A DNA stretch of 64,000 bases from Heterodera schachtii (Eukaryota > Nematoda > Chromadorea > Rhabditida > Heteroderidae), in NCBI GenBank assembly GCA_023374025.1, contig SIJG01000043.1, forward strand, positions 1,004,683 to 1,068,682, given 5' to 3'. Made by a program: the position numbers and the translations under genes. Under the pieces are notes generated by a model. The model searched no databases and had not been told where the DNA came from. It saw nothing but the letters and a program-made list of their open reading frames with translations. Each line of letters starts with the position of its first letter. Within the stretch, counting starts at the first letter, position 1. Positions 52,000 through 64,000 of the stretch are shown here, piece by piece.

Positions 52000-53090
52000 T
52001 TAAATTGTGAAAACAATTTCAGAAAATTACCATAAATTCTTAGGAATTATAATGTTTTAGTGCATTTTGACTTGGTTAATTTAATATATTTTTACGATGG
52101 ATGGAATTTCGTTTTGCGGATGATTTTGATGAAATGATGGAATATATTCATAACTTTGCCTTATTAGTCTCTCTTTATCTCCATCATCATCATCATTAAT
52201 TTCTTTGTGTGTATTTTGCCTGTCTCTTTTTTCTCCCATTTTTCTTCGTTTTCCCTCCTTTTTTTGCCTTGGGCAAATCCGAAAATTCAAAAAAAAAATT
52301 TTCAGCTAAAGAAATTGTACAGTTTTCACCCTACCATCACATATGCAAATTTTTGACCTCTTTTGTTCAAATTTAAAATATGTATAATGTATTTGAGAAA
52401 ATTTGGAATTTTGTTTAATAATTTTAGACCTGATCCGGGTACCCGACCGAGCCCAGACCCGGATACCCGATTTTTCGAATAGAAAGTAAACATAACTCAT
52501 TTCTCTCAAATTTGAGAATATTTACCAAGCTTTTGAACTCCATTTAATTGTGGCGGTCATACAGTCATGGTCATATGTTTATTGTTAGACTCACTTAGTG
52601 CTTATTGATTGAATGAATGATAAAAGGTTAATTTGCGGCCAAATGTCTAACATATTTTTATGTTTTTTGTAGCATTTTTTGTGTGCTTTCCAATGATATC
52701 AGTTACAACCCAATTGCTTCGCATCGCTAATAATTACAAAACAAAAGTCAACACTTCACCCCGAATTTTGGGTAGTCATATGTTTAGACTCACTTTTTAG
52801 TTCTTTAATAAAATCAATATTTTGTGGGCCAAAAATTCTGAAAAAATCCCTGCCATGCTAACCTTTGATGCTGATCAAAAAGATCCTTTACAGCAACTTG
52901 ATCAGATCACTCATTAGAAAGAGCACAAAATGCTCTACAATATGCAAAAAATATTAAAAAATGCTTTATAAATTTTCATTACTTAATTCATTTTACCCAT
53001 GCTTTGGTCGTCATCAATTTTGATCAGCTTATTAGCAAGGTTGGACACATTTTATTATTTATTATTAAAGATAAATTTATTTGATTTTAT
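52000..53090. other. Intergenic, no gene seen
   Basis: AT-rich. CATCATCATCATCATT at about 52180 and a short CCGGGTACCCGACC-type inverted stretch at 52436-52472 are the only local patterns. Confidence 0.5.
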
Positions 53091-53096
53091 TTTTAA

Positions 53097-53690
53097 TTAA
53101 CGTTTTATTTTTGCATATTTTTCGTCAATATAAATCAAATTTGCAAGCACTGCTTCAAATGCATCGAGAAATGTCTCCTCCTCTCCAACTTTTTTGGCTG
53201 ATTCATTTTTGGGAACTTTTTTTCTTCGACCATTTCCATCAGTAAATCTTCGGCAAAAAATGCCAAAATGCAAAATTTGTCTCCGATTTTATGTCCATTT
53301 TGTTTATTTTTACTCTCCAAATAATTTAAAATGTTCACAAATATTTTCCGGTCATTTTCATCTCTCGAATTCTCATTTACCTTTGGCGTTTTCCTTTTCC
53401 AATTGTTTAATTTTTGTTCATTTGCATTTGAAAAGTGCTTAATTAACAGATAATTTGTTTAATTACCAAAATTTAATTAATTAATTACCCCTCATTATCA
53501 TTGTCTTGCTCTTCCTTTTCACATTCTACACAATTAAATGCTCGTGTGAATGTTTCCAACTGTTTCTTGCCAAATTTTTATTTTGAATTTCCATTGTCAG
53601 GCGAATGGCAAAGGGCAAAAGCAATTCGAAAAGATTGTCATTGACTTTGTGAGGAATTGTTTTTTTCAATTTGGCAAATTTAAAATCATC
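53097..53690 (-). CDS. Tentative multi-exon gene fragment, unrecognised
   Basis: Several short minus-strand segments have coding-like composition and plausible splice sites: VNDNLFELLLPFAIRL (about 53650-53600), ETFTRAFNCVECEKEE with an acidic end (about 53560-53490), NEQKLNNWKRKTPK (about 53430-53385), and a last exon with VPKNESAKKVGEEETF then LDAFEAVLANLIYIDEKYAK and a TAA at 53097-53099. I could not join them all with confidence or find the 5' end. I do not recognise the family; it may be a decayed gene. Confidence 0.35.
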
Positions 53691-53759
53691 TTTAGTCGAC
53701 GCAATGTTTTAAATTGTTTTATAAAATCCAATTGGTAATTTTACTCTAAAAAGTAAATT

Positions 53760-54590
53760 AAAATAATAAATATAATTTTATCATACCTTTTTACTCTGAA
53801 TCTGCCATTTTTGCCCCTATTTTTGCCATTTTTCTCCCGATTCGGCCCATATTTTGGGATTTTTCGCCTCAAAAAATCATGCAAAGCTTTTATTCTAATC
53901 ATAAATTACTTTTAACCAATTTTTAGATTGGATTTTTTAAATAAAAATTGTTAATATTAAAAAAAAAATTTTGAAAATTACGGATTACGCCAAATTATGG
54001 CCTTTTTGGACCTCCGTAATGACGGATTACGGATGGCCGTAACTGAAAAATCGCCGTAATTACGGATTTCCATAATTGAAAATTCAGTTACGTCCAGCCC
54101 TGTCCTAATGGAACTGCCTGTCAAGAGATCGGCTCGTGACGGGATGCCGCCCGCGATGGGTCTCACACCCCGTAGTCCCTTTTTAGAAATTGCGGGATTG
54201 ATCATGTGGGATCACATCCCGGAAAAAATTTCATACAAATTCCGCAGAAGAAGCAGCAAATTTATTTTTTAAGTCATACGAGGAAACCGAAAAATTTTTG
54301 TAATTAGACAGACAAAATGCCAATAACTGAAAAAAATTAGAAGTTACCATTTCCATTTTTTCATCGCAAATTTCATCCAGATAAAAAAATTTCAGCTTCG
54401 CTTAACGGATCCCTTAAAGTTGGTTAGGAAGCTGACATATTATTATTTTGGCCACATTTTTCTCTTCTCTCTCTCTCTCTCCTTAATTTGGGATAAAAAT
54501 AAATTTTGTCAATTTTTGTATATAATTTTTTTTTATTTTTGGGTAATAATTTTTTTATTTGCTCATTTCTGCCGGCACGGATTTGTGTCA
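53760..54590. other. Intergenic, no gene seen
   Basis: 53980-54100 contains several GGATTACGG/CCGTAAT units in both orientations, probably an old inverted-repeat element. There is also a TCTCTCTCTCTC stretch at 54470. Confidence 0.4.
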
Positions 54591-54592
54591 GG

Positions 54593-57500
54593 ATGTACGT
54601 GCTAATTGTAGCGGAAAAGCCATCTATTGCAGAGGAAATTGCAAGAATTTTGTCAAATGGCAAACCCGAAAAGCGGAGAGGTGAAGAAATTCATTAAAAA
54701 TAAAATAAATTAAAACTAATTTACTAAATTTTTTCCTGCAGGATGGAATGGGTGGAATAACATTGTTTACGAATGCCGAGGGCTTTTACATCAACAAATT
54801 GTCACTTTCCGAATCACATCGACATTTGGCCACATTTTGAGTAAGTAAATGTTTTTAACAAACCAATTATTAATTATAATTAATATAGACCGAATTTTTA
54901 AGTGTTAAAATGCTTAAAATAATGCGAAATTGGTATTAAATAAAATTGGAAAATTCAGTTGTCTTTGTCCACAAAATTCCAAAAGTGACTAATTTTTATG
55001 AATTTCGCCCGCACAATTGCAACTTGTCAAGAAAATGAATTTTGGAGAAGGATTTTTCATTTCCTAAGGGTGTATTTTCTGAAATTTTGGTCAATTTTTA
55101 GGTTATATTTTCTGAAATGTTTGGGACCGATTCTTATGGGGTGTATTTTTCGTTTTTATTGCACTTTTGCCATGAATTTCTGGAAAAAGGCCAAAATAGG
55201 TGCTAATGTTCGAAAATGCCAAAATGTAACCGCCCGTTTTAGGTGTTTTTAAATGCTAAAAAGTAAATCAAAAATTGTTCGGAGAAATGAGATTTTGTGC
55301 TTCTCTCATTAAGTACCATCCGTAAAAAATAGGTTAAAAAAAACCTAAAAATCCGGGTTCTATTTGTTAGACCGTACTTAAAAGTCCGATTGAGATTTCA
55401 AATTAAAATAACTAATGAAAATTCAAAATCAAAAAATTTATTTTTATTTTTGACAATCATCCACTTAATTGGTGCTTTAATTCCTGGTTTTTAGGCACCA
55501 ATTTTACCCCTAAGTTCACTTCCTGGCGCCACAACGACGACCCAAAGGTCCTTTTCAAGTGCCCCGTTGAGCAGAGAATGGCCGACTCAAATCACAACAT
55601 GAATGCCGTAAGTGGTTTATTGTCCTATGTTTTTTTTTACCCAAAACTTGAAGAAAATTGATCATATTTTGGCCAAAATCTGTTAATTAATCAGTTTGGT
55701 ACAGCTCCCCTTCCCCATTTTGTTCAGTTTCTCGCTTCCGCTGCGGCGGATTGCCGATTTTTTATTGTTGTTTTTGGATTGCGACAGAGAGGGGGAAAAT
55801 ATTTGCTTTGAAGTCATTGAAGCCGTGCGGGAGAAAATGTGCCGGGCGAAGGGACTGACGGAGGACGACTTTATGGACAGAGTGTTCAGGTGGACGAATG
55901 GACACATTGGGGCAATGGGTTTTATATTTAAATTTCCGTCTTTTTAAAATGTTTAATTTTGTTTTCACCATTTTCAAAAGCTAAAAAATCCTAAAAATGT
56001 CCGATTCTTTTTTTTGTGTTTTCCATTCCTAATTATACCATAAAAAACGCATATATGTTTACAAATTTTGTCGGAAATCAGTTCCTTTTTGTCCCACTTA
56101 AAACTGTTCGACCAAAATCAAAAAAAAAAAATGCCGCCTTTTGCTTTTCAGGGCCCGTTTTTCATCGATCACTCCCAAAGAGATCAAACGGGCAATGGCT
56201 GATCTGGGCAAACCAGACTTCAGCGTCTCTCAGTCCGTAGTTGTTAGACAGGAACTTGACTTAAGAATTGGATGTGCGTTCACCCGCTTACTGACGACAC
56301 ATTTCCAGGTTTTCAATTTTGATTTTTCAACAAAATTTCATTTTTTAATGCAGTCTGGTTATTGCGACTTTGACAACAATTACGTTTCGTTGGGGCCATG
56401 CCAAACGCCGACATTGGCATTTTGTGTGAGGCGGCATGACGCAATTGGGCAGTTCAAACCCCAGCCGTACTGGGTGGTGCAAGCCGAGGTAATCCCCGAA
56501 CAAAAATTAAACAAACCGACCATTTGTATGTTTTCTTTAGAAATGCACACAAAATTAGGCCCTCTTGGTTATAATATAGGCTAATTGTGAGATTAGTATT
56601 TTTGGAAATTGCACCGAAAAAAGGGATTCGATAAAAAAAACAAGTTTTTGAAAGAAATTTATGTTTTTTGGAAAGATTTGAAAACTTATTGTTAGCTACT
56701 TATCATAAAAATCTTGAAGGAAAAAAATCGCTAGGGAAATTTTTCAATTTTAATTTCACTAAATTTGTTTTAAAAATCCATATTTTTCACACTTTGTTCA
56801 GATCGAATTGCCAAATGGTGGCCAATCGCTGACGTTGGAATGGTGCCGAACGAGGCAATTCAGTCGCGAAGCTGCGCAAACACTGCTCAACAAGATGAAA
56901 GTCTCGCTTTTTCTTTTTCATTCATTTCAATGCTTATTCAACTATTTTAACAAATTTTGCGGGGGGGGGGGGGATGGACTAAATTACTCCACATTTCGCC
57001 TATCTCCAAAATCGGGTTTACAAATGTCCCGGACGCAAATGTCTAAACACGGACGGACGACGCCCCCAATTAAATTGGAAAAAAACGAATTTAGCCGTAT
57101 ATCGTTTTTTTTGTCTCCATACTCGAAATATTTGGAAATTTAACTGCTTCAAATCCAATTGTAGAAGTTCACTGCTGCCACTCTGTCCGACGTTTTGGCC
57201 AATTTGCACAGCGTGAAAAAGCCGGAGGCATTGCGCACCGTCGAAATGCTCAAAATGGCATCCATTCGGTTGGGTATGTCTCCGGCGTGCACAATGACCG
57301 TGGCCGAGAAATTGTACACCCGGGGAAACACCAGGTTTGGGTTGATAGTGATTTTTGAGAAATTGCCCCTCAAAAATAGGAGCAAGTAAATTTTAAATTT
57401 TGACAATTTGCCCGGTGGAACCCACGCCGCCGTAATTCACCAAAAAATTTTTGGAAACGGCTGGGGGGGGGGGGTAACGTGCTGCCCTCAAAAAAGACAG

Positions 57501-60500
57501 TTTCCCTCTCAACTTTTGTACCGCAACAATTTCCCCAGTTACCCCCGCACGGAGACGTCCGCCTACCATGAGGAATTCGAGTTTGAACGAATTTTGTCCG
57601 TGCTGGAACGGTCGTCGACAACATTTGCCCGCATTGTTCGGCAAATTCGCGCCGATGGCAAATTGCTGCCCGAAAATGGGACAAACAAAGGCGACCATCC
57701 GCCGATCACTCCGCTGCTTTCATTTTGGATAGGCGAAAAATCAAGTCAAGTCGGCCTGTAACAAAAAAACAGTTTTAAAAAAAATCATTTTTCAAAAGAA
57801 AACATAAAATTTCCATTTTTTTATATTTTTGGGGGGTCAAACGGCCTGGTCAAAAACCTGCACAATAAATGACTTTTTACTCTTCATTGTCAGTTACAAT
57901 TCTCACATTATAATAAGAAATTTAAAAAAAAAATTTTTTTGAAAAAAAACCAATAAATTCTCGGGTCGGTCTAAAAATGGGCGACCCTTTTGCAACGAGG
58001 GAAAAAAAAGGAAGGGGGGGGGGGTCAGCCGGTGAAGAGGGGAAAGAGGAAAAATGTCGAAATTGTACAAATGTTTTTAAAAATTAGCAAAATTCGTTAA
58101 AATTCCAAAATTCGCCGCTGACCTCCCCCCCCCCCCCCCCTCCTTTTTCATGTATTTTTTCATATTAATTATCAATTGCAGAAGTCAAAAAAGAGTTGTA
58201 CGAAGATGCGCATGCGCTTTACGAACAAATTGCGCGCCATTTTCTCGCCACGCTCATGCGCCCGTGCAAATACATGCTCAAAAGTGTGATGTAAGATCAT
58301 TTAGTTGCATAATTTTAAACAACAAAAAAAGGGGTGGAAATAAATGTCCCCAAAATCTCGCCGAAACAATTTAATAAGTTTTTTGGCTTTTTTTCCTGAA
58401 ATTCTCTTTTAACAAAGATTTCGGTGCCGTTTTGTCTCTTCCCGGGAAAACATTCTAATCAAACAATTTGATGGTTTTGTCGGTGCCGCGATAAGCGCAC
58501 CGATAAAAACCGAATTTTTTGTAAGCGATGAGGCTCATGCAAATTTTTCTTTGTTGGTACCTCCTCCAAGACCTAGCTCATTGGCATTTAAATTTTTCCA
58601 AAAAAAAAATCGTTAAGTTTTTCGAAAATCCACAAAATTACCAATTTTTTGGTGAAAATTTGTTAAAAATATGGCGCAAATTTTCGGTTTTTCTTGCGGC
58701 ACAGGACCAAAACCTTTAATGAATAAAATTACGGATGGTTCTGTAAAATTTAATTTATATGTTACCGTTCCACTTTGACAGTTTCGACATTGGCGGTGAG
58801 CAGTTTCTGTGCCAATCTCGGAAGGTGGAGGATGCCGGCTTCACCCAAGTGCTCAGTTGGTTGGCCGTCCCCGGAAAGCAACACAAAGGCGATGGACGAA
58901 CTTTCAAAGCTTTCAATTGGGGACAAACTTCGGATTAAGTGAGTAGAATTCAAAGCCAAAAATAAATTAAAATTCTAAAATATTTTGCACTTTAACAGGC
59001 CCATGTCCAGAAAAAATACACCCGAAAAGCTTCTCTTTCTTTTTTTGCTTTTTCGGGTCAAACATTTTTTTTTCTTCGGTGTTAATTTTCAAAATTTTGA
59101 GCCCCGGGGCGAAAACCTAACAAAAAATGACCCATTTTTGCCATTCTGGGGTAAAATTTTCAAAAAATAATGGTACAATGGGGCCCAATTGTTCATATAG
59201 GCGCCGCCGGAAAATTTTTTTAATTCAAAAAAATTGTCCATTAAAAAATTTTTAAATTTTTTTCCGGGGGGTGCACGTGCCCCCCTCCCTTTCCCCTGGA
59301 TACGAGCCTGGCTTTAATTGCTTTATTTATTGGTTGTTTTTTAAATTTAAATTTAACTCGAAAATGGAAATTTTCTCTCACTCTTAGGAATTTTGAGTCG
59401 AATTTTGGAAATGTTCTTTGGTCAATTATTCTATGTTTGAAAAATTGTATAAAAAAGGCAATTGAAACTGATCGGGCGGACGACCGTTCGGCCGCAACAT
59501 TTGACCGAAGCTGAGCTGATCACTCTGATGGAGGACCACGGCATCGGCACGGACGCCTCCATTCCAGTGCACGTCCAAAACATTTGCAAGCGACAGTTTG
59601 TCACGGTTGGCATTTTTGGTTTTACATAAAATGCGGGAAAAATGCCGGGTTTTTTGCATTTTTCTTTTCCGCCAGGTAGCGACGAAACAGCGCCGTTTGG
59701 TGCCCACTCCGTTGGGCGCTGCGCTGGTCCACGGATACCAGCGGGTGGACCCCGACTTGGTGGTGCCAACATCGCGTGCCCAAATGGAGCGCAAATTGGA
59801 GCAAATCGCGCAAGGAAAAGCGGACACTGAAACGGTGGGCCAACGGCGGAGGGAATTGGGAAAAAATTATGAAAAAATAATTAAATAAATGAAACAAAAT
59901 GCAAAAACATAAATGAAAGAGAATGTTATTGGAGAAATAAAGTTTTTCTCAATGGGCAAGCATTTTTCCGATAAAAACTTTGGGTTTTTTGGTGTTGGTT
60001 TGAGTGCATTATTGGCCCGTAATCACCCCCCCCCCCCCCGAAATTAAAAAATGTTTTCCCGAAAACGGATTTTTTTAATTTCACTCAATTTTCTTGATAA
60101 ATTGACCCTATATTTTCTAAAAATTTTCCCCCGCCGGGTCCGAATTTTCCCATGACTTTCCAAAAGTAAGTCTCAAAATATTCGGTTTTTTTTCTACGGC
60201 GCCGAAAATTTTGGTTAATTACAAAATTTCTAACTTTGAAATTTTAGACAATGTTAGTATAATTCAGTTTAAAATTTGAAAAAATCGCTAGAATTTTTTT
60301 TTAATTTTATCTTTTAATGCCATAAATTCCATAATTTTTGTTTGTTGTGCTTTGATTTTTATATGTTAATTTTGAAACAAAATTCAGCTGAAAGAAGAAA
60401 CGCTCGCATTCTACCTGAACAAATTTTGCAATTTCGAACAACGAATTGGCGAAGTTAAGGAACAAGTCCGAGAAGGTGTCTATCCCATTAGTGAACTAAT

Positions 60501-61199
60501 GAGCTCTTAATTAGGACCCGGGTAGTAAGCAATTTCGGATTCATATATGAAAAAGGGGATGAGATCGACAGAATGTTTTTTTTTTTTTTGCGCGGGAGAG
60601 GGGGGTCAGCTGCCGCTGAGAATTTTTTGAAATTTTTGCTATGCTTTTTCTGGTCTTGAGTCTCGGGAACTTTTGGTTTTCATCACTATTATGGAACTGA
60701 ATAAAACGCTCAAAAAACTTCTGACATCCTTTTTTGCGGCATGACTTTTCTAAACTTTGAGGGGGGGGGGGGGGGTCTGACGGTGCCGATGGGCGCCGCT
60801 TCAATTTCGTAAAAATTTAACAAATTACAATTAAAAAGCGTACAAATTTTGAGTTTTTGAGCAAAAATTTTGGTGTTTTTCCAATTTCGTAAAAAATTTT
60901 CTCAACTTAGCCAGTGTTTTTTCGATTTTGGCAAAATTTATGTGCCTCGGAACTCCGTACGATTTACGAAAATGATCCGTCCTCGCTTTGCCCACCTACA
61001 GAGACACTACCCTTTTTTGAATAATATTTTTAAATGCTACCCTTTTTTGAATAATATTTTTAAATGTTTTGCAGAAATTTTGGACCCGGCCAATTCGCGC
61101 CGTCACTGTTTCAAATGTTGTCGTGAAATGCTAACGGTTAGAGCGGTGTTTAATCAACGGATGCAGCAACACATTTGTCCGAGCTGTCAGGTGTGGTGA
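54593..61199 (+). CDS. top3b: DNA topoisomerase III beta
   Basis: Fifteen exons can be placed: 54593-54680, 54742-54840, 55495-55607, 55728-55889, 56152-56308, 56354-56488, 56802-56900, 57165-57334, 57539-57744, 58182-58290, 58782-58938, 59458-59605, 59676-59834, 60388-60475 and 61075-61199. It is a type IA enzyme that passes one DNA or RNA strand through another. The N-terminus [15 protein letters not shown] and the metal-binding DCDREGEN belong to the Toprim domain. [27 protein letters not shown] (catalytic Tyr), GDHPPITP and [12 protein letters not shown] follow. The last exon has CFKCC and CPSC pairs, as in the TOP3B zinc region, but the tail is short. Exons 4 and 11 each contain one base too many at T5 and C4 runs. 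Confidence 0.85.
61007..61066 (+). repeat. 30-bp tandem duplication
   Basis: Two exact copies of a unit starting CTACCCTTTTTTGAATAATA, just upstream of the last TOP3B exon. Confidence 0.9.
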
Positions 61200-61209
61200 A
61201 AGATAGCCA

Positions 61210-63050
61210 AAAACAACAAATAATTTGAAAATAAATCAAATTCTATTTAAAAGCTCAAATTTTTTAAATACTGTAATTACTTAAAATTTAATTTTTTCGA
61301 GAATTGCACAGGAACTCCTTTAATAATAAAAAGAAAATTAATATTAAATTGAAATACCCCAAGGGCCGGGGGACTCTTTCAAAATCTCAAAATTGGTATT
61401 TTTGCATAGAATCTGTTAACAAACTGTAATTCAAATAAGAAAAGTGAGAAGCAAAAAAGGTCGTCGATTGGGTAAAAATTGAAACTCCGTCCAAAAATTC
61501 TTTTTTTTTCAGTGGGAAAGAAAGACCTTTTTGTTTTTCAGATTGCCCTCGATTTTTCCCGAATCTCCCGCCATTGAACAGATGCAACGATTTCTCGGCG
61601 AAAATCCAACAAATTGCCTGATCTGATCATTTTTCATTTTACTTTTCATTGGCCCTTTCACTCATTCTCAAATAATTTGTCCAACAAATTCCACAATTCC
61701 TTCTTCTTTTTTCTGTTCACTTGCCTTCAATTACTTTTTTTACTCAAATTTTACGATCATTTATTATTTCACTGATCACTTACTCAGTTCTTTTTGTTCA
61801 ACAAAATCCTAATTTTTGAAATCATTCGCAAATCCCAGAAGAATACACACAAAATATTATTAATATGCCCATCATTTGTCTTTTTTCATATGGAAATCAA
61901 AGATAAAAGCATAGATTTTGCAGTTTTGGCGCCAGATTCTTGCTTAGCGCATTATACTACCCCAGAAAAGTGCTTTTCCAAAAATTTCAAGACTTTTCTT
62001 GAAAGATTTCTGTTTAAAAATTAAAAAAAAAAAATTCTGCAGCGAGAAATTTGGTTTTGGCACGATTTCGGCGGCGAAATTTTGGAGTGCACCCCCGAAA
62101 AAAGGGGAGGGCTTCGTACTGATTGGGACAAAAATGTGAAGCGACGAGGAGAAAAGTCAGAGACGAAAGGGTAAGAAAGAGAGACGAGTAAAAATGAAAA
62201 GAAATATAAATATTTAAAAAGATTTTCAAATTAGTGAATAGATAAGTTTTCGCTCTTCAATTTCATCCCAAATTCAAAAAAAAATAACGAAATTAATATT
62301 TTTATGAAATAGGCTTCGTTTTAACCAAAAAGATTTCTAAAATTATTAAAAAAAAATTTCTTCACAAAAAATTAAAATTTTCCTTGGTGGTGTCTACAAA
62401 AATTAATTTTTCTCAAAATTGGCTCAAAATCGTAAAAATTTGATTTTTGTGAAAATCTGTTAATAAATCACATCCAAGCCTGTCGGCAGCGCCGACTCCC
62501 TGTTTCCAGTTTTTTTTTTTTTGGAAAAACCGCGCCGCAAAACGGTTTGAAAAGCAAAAAATTTTGTCTCCGACCCCCCCCCCCCCCGCCCCTCCCCGTT
62601 TCTTAGGGGGTTTATTTTTAAAATTTTTCGTTTCGATTACATTTTTGTTAATAAATTTTGGGCAAAACGTAAAAATAGTGATTTCTAGTGACGAAAATTA
62701 ATTTTCAAATGAAAAATTCAACACAGAAATGCGTTTTTGCTCCTCTCTTCAAAATAAATGAAACAAAAAAAATATATATTAAATCGCTGGAAATTGCATC
62801 CCTACAGTATTATCTTTGAACATAATTATTGTTTTGGCCCTTAATGCATAATCGCAAGGCTATGTATACAAATTTTTATGGAGTATGAAAAAGATTTTTT
62901 TATCACACCGATCAATCTGTAAAAGTGAAGAAAAATGCTAATTTAATACATAGAAAACTAAAAAGGAAAGTGTTTTTGGTCCCCCGAAATGTCGAGTTAA
63001 ATTCCCAAACAAAAATGCCATCATTTGTTAATTGGTCGGCACAATTCACT
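61210..63050. other. Intergenic, no gene seen
   Basis: AT-rich DNA with a 14-base C run at 62574-62587. A continuation of TOP3B at about 61545 is possible but gives only a short tail. Confidence 0.45.
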
Positions 63051-63053
63051 GAT

Positions 63054-63639
63054 TCATCGTCCGCCGGTAGGAGCGCCGGCATTTTCCCACCCGTTTCTGT
63101 TGACAACATCGGCGAGCCAATTGGCATCATTCCACTGACTCTTTGCCCAATCACTAAAATAAAGGAAATTAAATTCAAAATAAATATTTTAATTTTCTAA
63201 ACTTTTTAAAAATAATAATAATTATTTAATTTGAAATACATTTTCCATTTTGAATATACCATTTTTATTAAATTTATGTTCTTACACTGTCGAGTCAATG
63301 GGATGGTCCCATCCTCCGACGTATCCGCCGGCGTGCCCCAAAACGTCCCTCTTTTGCCGTTCTCCGCTCGGCTTCTGCCCCAAAATTGGCTTACTTTCGC
63401 CAGAGGGCGCTTTTCCCTTTTCATTGGCCGCCGGTTTTTGGCCATTCAATAAATGCTGAATGAATTTTGATTTATTTAATTATGCAATTAAAAATCACCA
63501 AAAGTCCCATTGGCCCCGCGGCGTTTGGTGGGGCGGCGCCTTTTGCCTTCGTCGGTCCGTCCATTTTAATGCCAATTATAAGCACGGCCAAAACGGAGGA
63601 GGCCAAAAAGAGAGCAGAGAAATTGGAAGAGCTCAACAT
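63054..63639 (-). CDS. Small secreted or signal-anchored protein, unrecognised
   Basis: Three exons (63639-63499, 63455-63286, 63153-63054) join with GT-AG signals to 136 residues. The N-terminus is a signal peptide or anchor (FSALFLASSVLAVLIIGI). The rest is polar: a Pro/Ala/Lys segment (AKGAAPPNAAGPMG), a Lys/Ser/Gly-rich segment with a QKR site, then GHAGGYVGGWDHPIDST and a Trp/Asn-rich end (DWAKSQWNDANWLADVVNRN) finishing GGR. I do not recognise it. Features of a secreted peptide precursor or effector are present, but function is unknown. An alternative in-frame start lies further upstream near 63738; I prefer the ATG directly before the hydrophobic segment. Confidence 0.6.
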
Positions 63640-64000
63640 TTCTTCTAATGGGCAATTGGCGGTAATTAATTGTTTTTTTTTGTTTATTAAATAATTCCAA
63701 TGATTTTTTGGTGCCATCCTTTGACTATTTATACGCATTTTGGCACCACAAACATTGCACTTTGATTGATGATTTTTGTTTGTTTGCCTATGCCACCAAA
63801 TGATGCGTCGGCGGAGTGTGTGGCCAAAAGAAGAATAATTTTTGGAAAATTCTTAAAATGATTGATCAATGCGCAATTATGTTTGATCATATGCTCTTTT
63901 AAAAAATTGTTTTTATTTGGCTAATTGTCTGAATTAAAACCATTAAAATGTTCTTCGGCTATGGACATTATGAAGGATCACATTTTTATGTCAAAGACAA

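Noticed and set aside
55705..55727. Alternative acceptor for TOP3B exon 4 that avoids the frameshift
   Set aside because: It keeps the frame but replaces a segment that aligns well with the family ([15 protein letters not shown]) by unrelated residues; kept only as a fallback.

Overview
The window is eukaryotic: AT-rich intergenic DNA, genes split into many short exons by short introns, and dense transposon remnants. Gene content points to a nematode: a 29-exon receptor guanylate cyclase, a divergent PP1 phosphatase and a decayed 7TM chemoreceptor. An F-box-like gene and a BTB-BACK gene match lineage-specific families that I recall from plant-parasitic cyst nematodes (Globodera/Heterodera), and two loci use GC-AG introns. 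I infer a cyst nematode; the genus is not settled by the sequence.

Layout. 0.1-6.2 kb is nested mobile DNA: a hAT-like element interrupted by a Mutator-like one, then a TIR element interrupted by a non-LTR retrotransposon flanked by an identical 249-bp direct repeat. 6.4-7.7 kb is the F-box-like gene. 8.6-10.1 kb is a decayed chemoreceptor on the minus strand, with a tRNA-like sequence inside it. 12.2-18.5 kb carries a secreted-protein gene and a C-type lectin gene; the same block recurs at 34.6-38.7 kb, where the lectin copy is wrecked. 19.7-20.2 kb is an internally deleted METTL2-type pseudogene. 20.8-22.1 kb is the PP1-like phosphatase. 23.0-23.2 kb is a small membrane protein. 23.3-27.1 kb is a second, nearly complete non-LTR element fused at its 5' end to a fragment of U6 snRNA. 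27.2-28.0 kb is an acidic membrane protein. 28.2-31.5 kb is a cluster of inverted-repeat elements. 31.8-33.0 kb is a 54-bp tandem array that probably encodes a secreted repeat protein. 40.3-49.3 kb is the guanylate cyclase, 49.8-52.0 kb the BTB-BACK gene (minus), 54.6-61.2 kb DNA topoisomerase III beta, and 63.0-63.6 kb a small secreted or membrane protein (minus).

The genes do not form one pathway; there is no operon-like spacing. Sensory or surface functions (guanylate cyclase, chemoreceptor relic, GPI-type lectin, secreted proteins) sit among housekeeping genes (TOP3B, PP1, the METTL2 relic). TOP3B and the guanylate cyclase are otherwise intact but need three single-base frame corrections between them, all in the sense of one extra base. 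Assembly error should be excluded before calling them pseudogenes.

Most notable: (i) both retrotransposons keep ORF1 and ORF2 in one frame separated by a UGA; (ii) the 249-bp target duplication; (iii) the U6-retroelement junction; (iv) GC-AG first introns; (v) a gene-fragment duplication from the guanylate cyclase.
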